56,019 bases of DNA from positions 1-56,019 of the forward strand of contig JBCDDH010000013.1 in NCBI GenBank assembly GCA_039180415.1. Reading direction: 5' to 3'. This DNA comes from CAZIXN01 sp039180415 (GTDB taxonomy: Bacteria > Planctomycetota > Phycisphaerae > Phycisphaerales > Phycisphaeraceae). Of the stretch, positions 1 to 8,969 are shown piece after piece. The notes under the pieces were generated by a model, which saw only the letters and a list, made by a program, of their open reading frames with translations, ran no database searches and was not told where the DNA came from. Position 1 is the stretch's first letter; every line of letters starts with the position of its first letter. The translations under genes and the position numbers were made by a program.

Positions 1-937
1 CGGGCACCCGGGTCGTGAGTTCGTCAATGATTTGCTGGGCCGCCACGAAGTCCCAGCGGTCGATCATGAGGTGGCCAAGGGTTTCCCAAACCTCAGCGGC
101 TTGCGGGTTGAGCGCGAGCGCTTCTTGGGCTAATTCGATGGCCTGGGCGGGGTTGTCTTTGTCGGCCAGCAACGCGGCGAGCGAGGCTTTGGCGGGCCAG
201 TAGAGCGGGTCGGCATCCAGCGCGGTTTCGAGCAGCGTGACGGCGCGGCGGTAGTCCGAAGCGGGCCGGCCTTCGAGCGCGGCGAGCACGACGATGCCGT
301 CGGCGGCGGCGGTGAGCGCAGCGGGGGAGGCGTTGCTGTCGAGCAGGAAGCGTTCGCGGATCGGGCGCAGCCGAAGGGCGGCTTCGTCGAAGTCGGCGCG
401 CTGCTCGGCGAGGCGGGCGTGAAGCAGGGCGATCGCTTCGCCCGGGATGGCGGGCGTGGTTTCGTCGGCGGGCACACCGGCGTCGGGCAGGCGGCCGGCG
501 AGGCGTCGCGCGCTCGTGGGGTCGCCGCGGCGCAGCGCGGCGCGGGCGGCGAAGTACGCCGCGGCGTGGTGGGCATCGGCGAGGTCGGCGCGGACCCGCC
601 CGCGCATCCCGCCGAGCTGCGCGGCGAGCGCGGGCGGCAGTGCGGCCTCGTCGAGCTCGTCCCACCGGCCGTGCAATACCCGCGCGCGGCGTTTCGCGTC
701 GGCGTCGAGCACCGGCGCGTCGAGCAGGCGCGTCACGGCCGGCGAAGGCGTGACGCTCGGAGTGGCCGCGGCTTCTTGGGCTTCGGGTTCGGGTTCGGGC
801 AACACGTTCAACGCCAGACCCGATCCGGCCGTCTCCCGCTCGGGCTCGAAGCCGCACGCCGGGCAGGCCCACGCGGCGGGGGCGATCCCGGCCGCCACGC
901 CGCCGCACAAGCCGAGCCAAACCACTCCGACACTCAT
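1..937 (-). CDS. TPR-repeat secreted or membrane-anchored protein, C-terminus cut by the window edge
   Basis: An open frame starts at the ATG at 937 and runs off the left edge without a stop (about 312 codons seen). The N-terminus has a short hydrophobic, Ala/Gly-rich stretch ending in a CPAC motif (residues about 24-27), so it looks exported; the cysteine context is not a good lipobox. Residues about 130-310 contain alanine- and leucine-rich helical repeats typical of TPRs, for example LNPQAAEVWETLGHLMI near the edge. Its molecular role is unknown. It is divergent from fmt with 76 bp between the starts. The frame is supported by repeat structure and by codon use; the competing frames give only Arg/Pro-rich nonsense. 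Confidence 0.7.
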   Translation of the reverse strand, partial: MSVGVVWLGLCGGVAAGIAPAAWACPACGFEPERETAGSGLALNVLPEPEPEAQEAAATPSVTPSPAVTRLLDAPVLDADAKRRARVLHGRWDELDEAALPPALAAQLGGMRGRVRADLADAHHAAAYFAARAALRRGDPTSARRLAGRLPDAGVPADETTPAIPGEAIALLHARLAEQRADFDEAALRLRPIRERFLLDSNASPAALTAAADGIVVLAALEGRPASDYRRAVTLLETALDADPLYWPAKASLAALLADKDNPAQAIELAQEALALNPQAAEVWETLGHLMIDRWDFVAAQQIIDELTTRVP

Positions 938-1013
938 GCTGATCCGCGAGTTCCGCATAACCAAGAGTATGACGCGTTACTCCGGGGCCCGGCGGGCTCT
1001 CTAGACTCCGCCG

Positions 1014-1973
1014 ATGCGACTCGCTTTCTTCGGCTCCGGCGCGTTCGGCCTACCCACCATCCAACGCCTGCACGCGGACCACGACCTGGCCTTGGTGGTC
1101 ACGCAACCGGATCGGCCGGCCGGCCGCAAGCGGCGGCTTACGCCCACGCCGATCGCGGCGTGGGCGTTGGCGCGGGGCCTGCCCGTCGCACGGCACGAAG
1201 ACGTGAACGACCCGGCGTTCGTGGCCGAAGTGGCGGGGTTGGGCCTGGATGCTTCGGTGGTGATCGCGTTCGGCCAGAAGCTCGGCGAGCCGTTGATCGC
1301 GGCGATGGGCAAGCTGGCGGTGAACCTGCACGGCTCGCTGCTGCCGGCCTATCGCGGGGCGGCCCCGGTTCAGCGGGCGGTGATGGACGGCCTCACCACG
1401 ACCGGCGTCAGCGTGATCGGGCTCGCGCAACGCATGGACGCGGGCCCGGTATACGGCACGGCCGCGCTGGACGTCCGGCCGAGCGACACGTCCGGCGAGG
1501 TGCACGACCGCCTGGCCGAGCTCGGTCCCGACGCGGTGGGGCGCGTCTTGGCGCAGTTGGCGAGCGACGCGCTCGAGCCTTGGGAACAGGACGAGGCGCA
1601 AGCGACACGGGCGCGGAAGTTGACCAAGGCCGAAGGCACCCTGGACTTTGCGGGCGAGGGCATGTCCGCGGCGCGATGCCGGGCGTTGATCAACGGGTTG
1701 AACCCCTGGCCCGGTTGTCGGGTGCGGTGGACGTCGAACGATCGGCCGCCAGGCGAGTTGATCCTTCGTCGCGTCGAGGACGAACCGACGGCGTCCGGCG
1801 CGGTCCCGGGCACGCTGCTCGATAGGTTGCGGGTCGCGACCGCCGAGGGCGCGGTCCGTCTTTTGGAACTGCAGGCGCCGGGTACCAAGCCGATGCCCGC
1901 CGAAGCGTTCGCGGCGGGGCACGGGTTGACGGCGGGCGATCGCCTGGAGCCTTGGGAGTTTTCTTCCGGCTGA
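1014..1973 (+). CDS. fmt: methionyl-tRNA formyltransferase
   Basis: Formylates the methionine on initiator tRNA using 10-formyl-tetrahydrofolate, in the cytoplasm. The 319-residue protein has the normal family length. The formyltransferase fold begins with FFGSGAFGLP (5-14). The catalytic residues are visible: N104 and H106 in NLHGSLLPAYRG, and D142 in RMDAGP. The C-terminal OB-like domain (from about 208) contains the INGLNPWPG segment. The ATG start gives the usual short N-terminus. No def (peptide deformylase) gene lies next to it, although that is a common partner. Confidence 0.96.
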   Translation: MRLAFFGSGAFGLPTIQRLHADHDLALVVTQPDRPAGRKRRLTPTPIAAWALARGLPVARHEDVNDPAFVAEVAGLGLDASVVIAFGQKLGEPLIAAMGKLAVNLHGSLLPAYRGAAPVQRAVMDGLTTTGVSVIGLAQRMDAGPVYGTAALDVRPSDTSGEVHDRLAELGPDAVGRVLAQLASDALEPWEQDEAQATRARKLTKAEGTLDFAGEGMSAARCRALINGLNPWPGCRVRWTSNDRPPGELILRRVEDEPTASGAVPGTLLDRLRVATAEGAVRLLELQAPGTKPMPAEAFAAGHGLTAGDRLEPWEFSSG

Positions 1974-2179
1974 CGTCTCGAGACGGCGGCCTTCACCGGT
2001 TTACCGCGCCCGCGCAACCGGCCTTACGTAGCTTCGCGCACCGGGGTACGTCGATTCGGGCGGGAGCATTTCGGGGTTTGGTCCACGCCGCGCTGGCGTC
2101 CGGGGCCGCTTGGGGCATTTTGTCCGCGTCGGCCGGTTTTTCCGCCGCGGCGGCCGGTATCGCAGACCCGCTGTTCCCC

Positions 2180-2689
2180 ATGTTCGACCCCTACGCCCGC
2201 CGACGCCCGACGCCCGCCGAAAAGTCCATCCGGACGTTTTATCGCATGGCGCTGAGCGGCGCGGTGTTGGTGGGGCTGGCCGTGTTGGTGTCGCTGTTCA
2301 CGGCGCCGGCCACGGCGTTGTTGCACCGCGAGTGGGCGGCCTCGGAAGGCAGCCTGATCGTCAATTCACTGTCCGCCGGCGTCAACTCAACGCTCTACCT
2401 GATGGTGTACGTGCTGCCGATGATGCTGATGGCGGGCGGGGTCGCGCTGCCGGTGATCGCGCTCGTGCGGTTCCGCGATTTCGCGTTGCACCCGCGCTAT
2501 CGGCGCGGCAACCGCGCGACGCCGCATTTCCCGTTACGCACTGCCTGGCTGCTCGTCTTGGCGGAGGTGCCCGCGTTGGTGGTTTTCGCCGCGTTGGCGA
2601 TGACGACGCTCGGTTCGGCCCAGACCCGTAACCCCGGCATCGGGGAGCCGCAGATCTACCTCGCCCCGCCCGGCCAAGACGGCCCGTGA
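2180..2689 (+). CDS. small membrane protein of unknown function
   Basis: A 169-residue protein with three predicted membrane segments: about residues 25-45 (GAVLVGLAVLVSLFTAPATA), 73-95 (Leu/Met/Val-rich) and 125-147 (AWLLVLAEVPALVVFAALAM). A basic, proline-rich N-terminus precedes the first helix. I chose the ATG at 2180 (MFDPYARRRP); the same frame is open back to 1952, but that would overlap the end of fmt and add a low-complexity leader. No family is recognised. It follows fmt after about 200 bp that hold no visible gene. Confidence 0.55.
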   Translation: MFDPYARRRPTPAEKSIRTFYRMALSGAVLVGLAVLVSLFTAPATALLHREWAASEGSLIVNSLSAGVNSTLYLMVYVLPMMLMAGGVALPVIALVRFRDFALHPRYRRGNRATPHFPLRTAWLLVLAEVPALVVFAALAMTTLGSAQTRNPGIGEPQIYLAPPGQDGP

Positions 2690-2920
2690 TGCCGGGATCG
2701 ATCCGCGCGGCGTCGCGATTGGCGCACAAAAAACCCGCGAGCGCTGCCTTCCAGTAGTGGGCCCGTTGGGGGCGATGGGCCAAGAGGGTGTGTTCACAGG
2801 TCGCGGGCTATCCGCATTATCGCCGAGACGCGCCCGATCGGCACAGCAATTCACGGAAAACTTTTTCGTCCACCGGTTATTCACCGTGGGGGCCGCCTCC
2901 CCGCCAAAGATTTGTGTGGA
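2690..2920. other. intergenic region between two convergent genes, no gene seen
   Basis: This 231-bp stretch is more AT-rich than its surroundings and lies between the 3' ends of the membrane-protein gene and accA. I see no coding frame with good codon use. On the minus strand, downstream of accA, a stem of about 6 bp with one bulged G (CCACGG pairing with CCGGTGG, around 2870-2889) is followed later by TTTT, which would be a weak terminator. Several sequences resemble DnaA boxes loosely (TTATTCACC near 2878, TGTGGATCA near 2914), but not enough to claim an origin. Confidence 0.4.
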
Positions 2921-3958
2921 TCACTCGGTTTCGGCGAACTTGCCGAGCTGGCGTAAGCGGTCGTAGCGCTTCTTGACGAGGTTCTCGGGCTTGAACCGCT
3001 TGAGTTCGCGGAGCTGCTGGATCAGCCATTTTTCGAGCAGGTCGGCCATGGCTTTGGGGCGCCGGTGTGCGCCGCCGAGTGGTTCGTCGATGATCGCGTC
3101 GATGGTGCCGAGCTCGAGGTTGTTCGCGGCGGTGAGCTTTAGGGCTTCGGCGGCCTTGGGGTTGGTGGTCGGGTTGGCTTCTTTCCAGAGGATGGCGGCG
3201 CAGCCTTCGGGCGAGATCACCGAGTACCAGGCGTATTGCAGCATCGCGAGCCGGTCGGCGACGCCGATGCCGATCGCGCCGCCCGAGCCGCCCTCGCCGA
3301 TCACGACGCTGACGATCGGCACTTTGAGGCGCGACATCTCCCGCAGGTTCAGGGCGATCGCCTCGGCCTGGCCGCGTTCTTCGGCGCCGATGCCGGGGTA
3401 GGCGCCCTGCGTGTCGATGAGCGTGACGACGGGCAGGCCGAACTTCTCGGCCAGCTTCATGCAGCGCAGCGCCTTGCGGTAGCCCTCGGGGTGCGCGCAT
3501 CCGAAGTGGGCGGCGATCTTTTCTTTCGTGTCCTTGCCCTTGTGGTGGCCGACGACCAGGCACTTGTGCGGGCCGACGCGACCGAAGCCGCACTTGATCG
3601 CGGGGTCGTCGCCGAAGCGCCGGTCGCCGCGGAGCTCGACGAAGTCTTTGACGAAGGTGTCGAGGTAGTCCACGGTCTGCGGCCGGCCGGGGTGGCGGGC
3701 GACCTGCACGGTCTTCCAGGCGTCGAGGTTGCCGTAGAGCTTCTTGAGCATCGCGGTGTGCGACTGCCGGAGCTTGCGGACCTCGCCGGTGACGTTGAGC
3801 GTGGGGTCCAGGCCGATCGCGGAGCGGGACGGGTCGGTCTGCGCTTCGAGCTCGGCGATCTGCTTTTCGAGCGCGATGAGCGGCTTCTCGAATTCGAGCT
3901 CGAAGTTGCCGGTGTACGCGGACAAGTCGGTGTTGGATGCGGCGGTTGGGGTCGCCAT
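2921..3958 (-). CDS. accA: acetyl-CoA carboxylase carboxyltransferase subunit alpha
   Basis: With AccD this forms the carboxyltransferase half of acetyl-CoA carboxylase, moving CO2 from biotin-BCCP to acetyl-CoA to make malonyl-CoA for fatty acid synthesis. The 345 residues match AccA length. Diagnostic segments include HPGRPQTVDYL, GDRRFGDDPAI, HPEGYRKALRCMKLAEKF, DTQGAYPGIGAEERGQ and SVVIGEGGSGGAIGIGVAD, all in order. The N-terminal about 60 residues hold the usual helical LEKQIAELE region. The start is ATG at 3958. It is transcribed alone and divergently from the prephenate dehydrogenase gene. Confidence 0.97.
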   Translation of the reverse strand: MATPTAASNTDLSAYTGNFELEFEKPLIALEKQIAELEAQTDPSRSAIGLDPTLNVTGEVRKLRQSHTAMLKKLYGNLDAWKTVQVARHPGRPQTVDYLDTFVKDFVELRGDRRFGDDPAIKCGFGRVGPHKCLVVGHHKGKDTKEKIAAHFGCAHPEGYRKALRCMKLAEKFGLPVVTLIDTQGAYPGIGAEERGQAEAIALNLREMSRLKVPIVSVVIGEGGSGGAIGIGVADRLAMLQYAWYSVISPEGCAAILWKEANPTTNPKAAEALKLTAANNLELGTIDAIIDEPLGGAHRRPKAMADLLEKWLIQQLRELKRFKPENLVKKRYDRLRQLGKFAETE

Positions 3959-4020
3959 GGTGAAGGTCTCGGGGCCAGCCCGCGGCCGTCGGACGCGGGC
4001 CGCGTGGCGATTCGGATAAA

Positions 4021-4031
4021 TTGAGTCTCAA
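4021..4031. promoter_or_regulatory. short palindrome in the accA / prephenate dehydrogenase divergent spacer
   Basis: TTGAGTCTCAA is an 11-bp palindrome with one central base, in an AT-rich patch between the two divergent starts (3958 and 4049). It is well placed to be an operator for either gene. No regulator is known, and a palindrome this short could arise by chance. Confidence 0.2.
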
Positions 4032-4048
4032 ATCTTACGGAAACCCGC

Positions 4049-4957
4049 ATGCCACCACCACCCCGGCCCGAATCCCTGCCCGCTCCGCCCGACGTGTCGC
4101 AGATCACGATCGTCGGGCCGGGTTTGCTGGGAGCGAGCGTCGGCCTGGGCTTGAAGCGAGCGGGATACGCGGGCCGGGTCGTTGGTGTGTCGCGGACGCA
4201 GGCGACGCTGGACACGGCCCGGCAGGTCGGCGCGATCGACGTGGGCTTCACCGAGTTATCCCCGGCCGTGCGGGTGGATGGCCGGTGCGTCGTCGTGGTC
4301 TGTGTGCCGGTGGGCCGGTTCGGCGACGTGTTCCGCCAACTCGCCGAACACCAGCGCCGGGGCATGTATGTCACGGACGTGGGGTCGACCAAGCTCAGCG
4401 TCGTCGCCGACGCCAAGCGTTTCCTCAAGCAGCCGCAGTTCTTCGTGCCCGCTCACCCGATGGCCGGATCGGAGAAGTCCGGGCCGCAGCACGCCGACGC
4501 CGATCTGTTCTCCGGCAAGCCGTGCGTGCTGTGCCCGGACGACACGACCGACCCCAACGCCCTGGCCACGACCCGGCAGATGTGGGAGAGCCTGGGTTCG
4601 GTGATCCACCTGCTCACCGCCGACGCGCACGATCACGAGGTTGCCGCGGTGTCGCACCTGCCGCATCTGCTGAGCGTGCTGCTGACCCTCACTGCCGACG
4701 ACATCGGGCCGCTGGACCTGGCGAGTTCCGGTTTTCGCGACGTGTCCCGGCTCGCCCTGTCCAGCCCCGCGATGCGTGGAGACATCATCGCCGCCAACCG
4801 CAAACCGATCGGCGAGGCGTTGGACCGGTTTGCCTCGCGCTTGAACGAGTTGCGGGGCGTGATCCGCAAGACCAAAGACGAGGAGCTGGCCGCCATGCTC
4901 GAAGCGGCCCGGGTCAGGCGCGACGCTTGGCCGGGTTCATCTAAGCTTCCTGAATGA
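4049..4957 (+). CDS. tyrA: prephenate dehydrogenase (tyrosine biosynthesis)
   Basis: Oxidatively decarboxylates prephenate (or arogenate) toward tyrosine. The 302-residue protein has an N-terminal Rossmann motif, VGPGLLGASVGLGLK (22-36), then VTDVGSTK (about 111-118) and the family signature AHPMAGSEKSG (about 137-147), followed by the helical C-terminal dimerisation domain with AVSHLPHLLS. There is no fused chorismate mutase or ACT domain. Its stop overlaps the next start in an ATGA, so it is probably co-translated with proC. Whether it uses prephenate or arogenate cannot be told from sequence. Confidence 0.9.
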   Translation: MPPPPRPESLPAPPDVSQITIVGPGLLGASVGLGLKRAGYAGRVVGVSRTQATLDTARQVGAIDVGFTELSPAVRVDGRCVVVVCVPVGRFGDVFRQLAEHQRRGMYVTDVGSTKLSVVADAKRFLKQPQFFVPAHPMAGSEKSGPQHADADLFSGKPCVLCPDDTTDPNALATTRQMWESLGSVIHLLTADAHDHEVAAVSHLPHLLSVLLTLTADDIGPLDLASSGFRDVSRLALSSPAMRGDIIAANRKPIGEALDRFASRLNELRGVIRKTKDEELAAMLEAARVRRDAWPGSSKLPE

Positions 4958-5769
4958 GCGACTTCCAGTATCCACTCGGGTTCATCGGAGCGGGGAACAT
5001 GGCCGAGGCGATCGCCCGCGGCGCGATCGAATCCGGCGCGTTGCGGCCCGAGCAGATGGCGGCCGCGGACCCCAGCCCCGAGCGGCGGGCGTTGTTCGAG
5101 GGTCTGGGCCTGAGCACGTTCGACGACGCCGCGGCGTTGGTGCCCCGATGTGCGCAGGTCATGCTGGCGGTCAAGCCGCAGGTCTCTGCCTCGCTGGCCG
5201 AGGCGATGCAGGAGGTCGATCGGGACCGGCAGGTCGTGATTTCGATCATGGCCGGGGTCACGATCGAGCAGCTCGAAACTGCCATGGGCGGGCCCGCGCG
5301 GGTGATCCGGGTGATGCCAAACACGCCGCTGATGGTGGGGCAGGGCATGTCGGCGGTGGCGGTCGGCGAGCACGCGGAGGACGGCAAGGACGAAAACCTA
5401 TGCGTCCGCGTGCTGCAAAGCTGCGGCAAGGTCGTGAAGGTCGTCGAGGAAGACCTGGACGCGGTGACGGCGGTGTCCGGGTCCGGCCCGGCTTACGTGT
5501 TCCTGTTTATCGAAGCGATGACCCGAGCGGCCCAAGAACTGGGCCTGAGCGATCTGAGCGAAACCCTGGTCCAGCAGACCTTCCGCGGCGCGGTGCAGAT
5601 GCTTTTTGAATCCGCCCCCGACCCCGAAGAATTGCGCCGCCAGGTCACCAGCCCCGGCGGGACCACCCAAGCCGCGATCGAGCACCTCCAAAAGCACGGC
5701 TTCGAAGAGCTGATCCGTGATGCCGTGGTCGCGGCTCGTGACCGCAGCATCGAATTGGGGCGTGGGTGA
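4954..5769 (+). CDS. proC: pyrroline-5-carboxylate reductase
   Basis: Reduces pyrroline-5-carboxylate to proline with NAD(P)H, the last step of proline synthesis. The 271-residue length is normal. The N-terminal nucleotide-binding motif is GFIGAGNMAEAIARG, followed by MPNTP and the C-terminal signature SGSGPAYVF plus TSPGGTTQAAI. It starts inside the stop of the prephenate dehydrogenase gene (ATGA overlap), so the two amino acid biosynthetic genes form a tight pair. Confidence 0.96.
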   Translation: MSDFQYPLGFIGAGNMAEAIARGAIESGALRPEQMAAADPSPERRALFEGLGLSTFDDAAALVPRCAQVMLAVKPQVSASLAEAMQEVDRDRQVVISIMAGVTIEQLETAMGGPARVIRVMPNTPLMVGQGMSAVAVGEHAEDGKDENLCVRVLQSCGKVVKVVEEDLDAVTAVSGSGPAYVFLFIEAMTRAAQELGLSDLSETLVQQTFRGAVQMLFESAPDPEELRRQVTSPGGTTQAAIEHLQKHGFEELIRDAVVAARDRSIELGRG

Positions 5770-5875
5770 AGTTCGGTTCGCATCATTGCGAAAAACGGCG
5801 ATCTGCTTGATACAACTCGGCCCCGGGCACGTCTTACACCGCAGAAGCGACGCTTCCGTTGCTGGGGAAGACGCC

Positions 5876-6706
5876 ATGACCCGCCGCCGTTTTCGTTTTC
5901 GTCGCCCTGCCGCCGGCTTCACGCTCATCGAACTGCTGGTGGTGATCGGCATCATCGCGGTCCTGGTCGGCCTGCTGCTCCCCGCGCTGGCGAGCGTCTG
6001 GGCCACCGCGCGCACCACGCAGTGCCAGAGCAACCAGCGGCAGGTCGGCCAGGCCGCGCTCGCTTTTGCCGTGGACCACGGAGACCGGCTGCCGGAAAAC
6101 CGCACGTCGGTCGCGCCCGGGCGGCACGTCAGCTGGCGTTTTCGGATCGTCGATCAGGGCTACCTGCCCGGCCGAGACCTCGACGGCAACGGCGAGATCG
6201 ACGCGGAAGAGAGCGGCGGCGTCTGGCTGTGCCCGAGTGTGCCGACCGAGCCGTTGTCCGAACTGGGAATCGTGAACAACGGCAGCCTCAACGTCGGCGA
6301 CGCCGTAAGCAACCACGCGATCAATGGGCACCTGGTCTGGGTCGAGTTTCCCGAGCCGGTCGTCGCGCGTCGGCCGATGTTGACCGTCCGGCAGCCGACG
6401 CACACGATCCTGCTGGCCGAAACGCGGGCACCGTTCCCCGACCTGCGGGTGACCCAAGGCAACCTGACGCTGCGTCAGGACGGCCACAGCATGTTCGGCT
6501 ACTGGCACGCCGGGCGCGGCGTCTACACCGCGCTGGACGGCCACGTCACGACGCAGCCGTTGCTGGAAACCGGCACGGGCAACTGCCGTTGGCACAGCGG
6601 TCGGGATTACGGCGAAGACCCCTTCACGCCGCAGCCGCCGGAGGACGCCTTGACGCCGCACGGCCACGACCAATGGCCATCTTGGGTGGGCCGCGACCAC
6701 CTCTGA
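5876..6706 (+). CDS. type II pseudopilin-like protein (prepilin N-terminal methylation domain) with an EF-hand loop
   Basis: The N-terminus carries a prepilin peptidase site, GFTLIELLVVIGIIAVL (residues about 14-30), with Gly at -1, Phe at +1 and Glu at +5, followed by the hydrophobic pilin helix. The C-terminus has the large-pseudopilin features GYWHAGRGVYTALDGHV, similar to the planctomycete DUF1559-like group. Residues 101-112 form a canonical 12-residue EF-hand loop (DLDGNGEIDAEE). I chose the ATG at 5876, which gives a 13-residue basic leader; the frame is open upstream but would overlap proC. Probably exported and processed by prepilin peptidase; the function of this paralogue is unknown. 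Confidence 0.8.
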   Translation: MTRRRFRFRRPAAGFTLIELLVVIGIIAVLVGLLLPALASVWATARTTQCQSNQRQVGQAALAFAVDHGDRLPENRTSVAPGRHVSWRFRIVDQGYLPGRDLDGNGEIDAEESGGVWLCPSVPTEPLSELGIVNNGSLNVGDAVSNHAINGHLVWVEFPEPVVARRPMLTVRQPTHTILLAETRAPFPDLRVTQGNLTLRQDGHSMFGYWHAGRGVYTALDGHVTTQPLLETGTGNCRWHSGRDYGEDPFTPQPPEDALTPHGHDQWPSWVGRDHL

Positions 6707-6721
6707 CCGCGTCGGCCTAGC

Positions 6722-7183
6722 ATGCGGACCATGCATCGATCTGACACCGCCAACGACCTCGGTCTGTTCGTGCTCCGCCTGGTGTTCGGCGGTTACTTCG
6801 CGTGGTCCGGGGTGATCACGGCCGTCGGCGAGATCCGCGACGGCCTCGGCTCTTTCTACCGGGGGCAATTCAAAGGACTGCAGCCGACGTGGCTGCCGGA
6901 CGTGTTCGCCGCGCCGTACGGGTACGCGTTGCCGTGGCTGGAGATCGTGTTGGGGGCGATGCTGATCGTGGGCGTGCTGAGCACGGCGGTCGCGATCGTG
7001 ATCGGCCTGATGATCGCGAGCTTCACGCTGGCGTTGGCATTGAAGATGGGTTGGACGGTTCAAGGGGCCAACGCGCCCGGGCCGTTCGGCAGCAATTACC
7101 TGCACCTCGCGGCTTATGTGGCGATGGCGGTGATGGGTCCGGGGCGTTGGTCGATCGACGCGGCGCGCGGCGGCCGGGTTTGA
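6722..7183 (+). CDS. DoxX family membrane protein
   Basis: A 153-residue protein with four hydrophobic segments and the DoxX-like layout: GLFVLRLVFGGYFAWSGV near the N-terminus, a middle LPWLEIVLGAMLIVGV, then ATAVAIVIGLMIASFTLALA-like and a final segment before the C-terminus. DoxX proteins are small inner-membrane proteins often tied to thiol or quinone redox chemistry; a precise role cannot be given here. A second ATG at 6731 is an equally good start. The gene follows the pseudopilin by 15 bp and precedes the UbiD-type gene by 16 bp, so it may share their transcript. Confidence 0.7.
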   Translation: MRTMHRSDTANDLGLFVLRLVFGGYFAWSGVITAVGEIRDGLGSFYRGQFKGLQPTWLPDVFAAPYGYALPWLEIVLGAMLIVGVLSTAVAIVIGLMIASFTLALALKMGWTVQGANAPGPFGSNYLHLAAYVAMAVMGPGRWSIDAARGGRV

Positions 7184-7199
7184 AGCAAGCAACAACGAC

Positions 7200-8921
7200 A
7201 TGACGTACCCCAATCTCCGTGATTTTGTGGACGCCCTGGAGGCGGCGGGAGAACTGAAGCGCATCGCCGCGCCCGTGTCGTGCATGCTGGAGGTCACGGA
7301 GATCGCCGACCGGGTGAGCAAGTCGCCGTGCGCGAATCGCTCGGAACATTCGCACGCGTTCGATCCCAAGCACGACGGTCAGGGCGGGCACGCGCTGCTG
7401 TTCGAGAACGTGACCACGCCGCAGGGCGCGGCCGCGATGCCGCTGCTCATCAACGCCTTCGGCAGCTACCGCCGGATGGAGATGGCGATGGGTTGTTCGG
7501 AGGGCGGGTTCGAGGCGCTGGCGGACAAGGTCGCGTCGCTGGTGAAGCCCGAGCCGCCGACCAAGCTGCTGGACAAGGTGAAAAAAGGCTTGGAACTGGC
7601 GAAGGTCGCGTCCCTGCCGCCGAAGGTGGTGCGCAGCGGCGTGTGCCAGGAGGTTGTGAAAGCGGGCGACGACGTGAACCTGTTCGACCTGCCGATCATC
7701 CAATGTTGGCCCGATGACGGCGACCCCCGGACGTGCGGATATGACCTGTCCCCCGAGCAGGCGGGCACGGCGGCCGGGGACGGGCGGTACGTCACGCTGG
7801 CCGGGATGTACACGATCCACCCCGACGACGCGGGCAAGCCGGACGGCGAGGCCCGGCCGTCGCGGAACATCGGGATGTATCGCGCCCAGCTCCTCGACGC
7901 CAAACGCACGGCGATGCACTGGCACGTTCACCACGACGGCGCCCGGCACTGGCGGGCGTGGTGCCGGCGAGACGCGGAAGCGCGGGCCCGCGGCGAGGAC
8001 CCGCCCGGCATGCCGCTGGCGATCGTGTTGGGCGGCGAGAGCGTCCTGCCCTACGCCGCCACGGCGCCGCTGCCCCCGGGCATCAGCGAGTTGATCTTCG
8101 CGGGCTTTTTGAACCAGGCGTCGATCTCGTTGGTCAAATGCAAGACCATCGACCTGCACGTGCCCGCCCACGCGGAGATCATCTTGGAGGGGTACGTCAG
8201 CACGCTGGCCGGGCCGATCGGCTACGACCCCCGGCCCGACGGCGCGCCGCCGCTGAACCATGAGCACGAAGTCTTCGAGGGGCCGTTCGGCGACCACACC
8301 GGGTTCTACTCCCTGCCCGACCGCTACCCGGTGTTCAACGTCACGGCCGTTACGCACCGCAAAGACCCGATCTATCCGACCACCATCGTCGGCCTGCCGC
8401 CGCAAGAAGACTACTACCTCGGCAAGGCGACCGAGCGGGTGTTCCTGCCGCTGCTCAAAACCCTTATCCCCGACATCCTCGACTACGACCTGCCTCGCTT
8501 CGGCTGCTTCCACAACTGCGCGTTTATCCAGATCAAGAAGGAGTATCCGCTGCAGGCGCGACGCGTGATGCATGCCGTGTGGGGTGCGGGGCAGATGGCG
8601 TGGACCAAATCGATCGTCGTCGTTGACCACGACGTGGACGTGCACGACCCGGAGCAGGTTTGGTTCCACGTGATGGCCAACGCCGACCCCGGCCGCGACC
8701 TGGAGATCGTGAACGGGCCGCTGGACATCCTGGACCACGCCGCGCCGCGGCTGGGCGCGGGCAGCAAGATCGGGATCGACGCGACGCGTAAATGGAAGGG
8801 CGAAGAAGTCAACGGCCTGCCCGTCCGCGATTGGCCAGAGCGTTTGGATATGTCCGCCGACGTGAAGGCGAAGGTCGACGCGATGTGGGGGCGGTTGGGT
8901 TTAGGACCCGGTGCGAATTAA
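7200..8921 (+). CDS. UbiD family decarboxylase (prenylated-FMN enzyme)
   Basis: Belongs to the UbiD family, which decarboxylates aromatic or unsaturated acids using prenylated FMN supplied by UbiX. The 573 residues show the expected blocks: an N-terminal NLRDFVDALEAAGEL, LPIIQCWPDDG, the cofactor-binding region RNIGMYRAQ with HWHVHHDGARHWR, and AEIILEGYVS containing the conserved acidic residue. The C-terminal region FHNCAFIQIKK and AWTKSIVVVDHDVDVHD is typical. Likely role in quinone or aromatic metabolism; no ubiX or menaquinone genes sit nearby, so the substrate is not assigned. Confidence 0.88.
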   Translation: MTYPNLRDFVDALEAAGELKRIAAPVSCMLEVTEIADRVSKSPCANRSEHSHAFDPKHDGQGGHALLFENVTTPQGAAAMPLLINAFGSYRRMEMAMGCSEGGFEALADKVASLVKPEPPTKLLDKVKKGLELAKVASLPPKVVRSGVCQEVVKAGDDVNLFDLPIIQCWPDDGDPRTCGYDLSPEQAGTAAGDGRYVTLAGMYTIHPDDAGKPDGEARPSRNIGMYRAQLLDAKRTAMHWHVHHDGARHWRAWCRRDAEARARGEDPPGMPLAIVLGGESVLPYAATAPLPPGISELIFAGFLNQASISLVKCKTIDLHVPAHAEIILEGYVSTLAGPIGYDPRPDGAPPLNHEHEVFEGPFGDHTGFYSLPDRYPVFNVTAVTHRKDPIYPTTIVGLPPQEDYYLGKATERVFLPLLKTLIPDILDYDLPRFGCFHNCAFIQIKKEYPLQARRVMHAVWGAGQMAWTKSIVVVDHDVDVHDPEQVWFHVMANADPGRDLEIVNGPLDILDHAAPRLGAGSKIGIDATRKWKGEEVNGLPVRDWPERLDMSADVKAKVDAMWGRLGLGPGAN

Positions 8922-8969
8922 AAAACGGCCGATCGGGAATAATCTTCGTCGCGGGCGTATTTGCGCCGC

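Noticed and set aside
93..920. Arg-rich frames on both strands over the first kilobase.
   Set aside because: They are out-of-frame readings of the TPR gene that runs from 937 off the left edge; composition is typical of shadow frames.
1952..2179. Earlier start for the membrane protein at 2180-2689.
   Set aside because: Would overlap the fmt end and add a low-complexity leader; the MFDPYARRRP start precedes the membrane segments properly.
2690..2920. Possible replication origin (AT-rich, DnaA-box-like 9-mers).
   Set aside because: Only imperfect boxes, irregular spacing, and no dnaA, dnaN or other origin-linked gene nearby.
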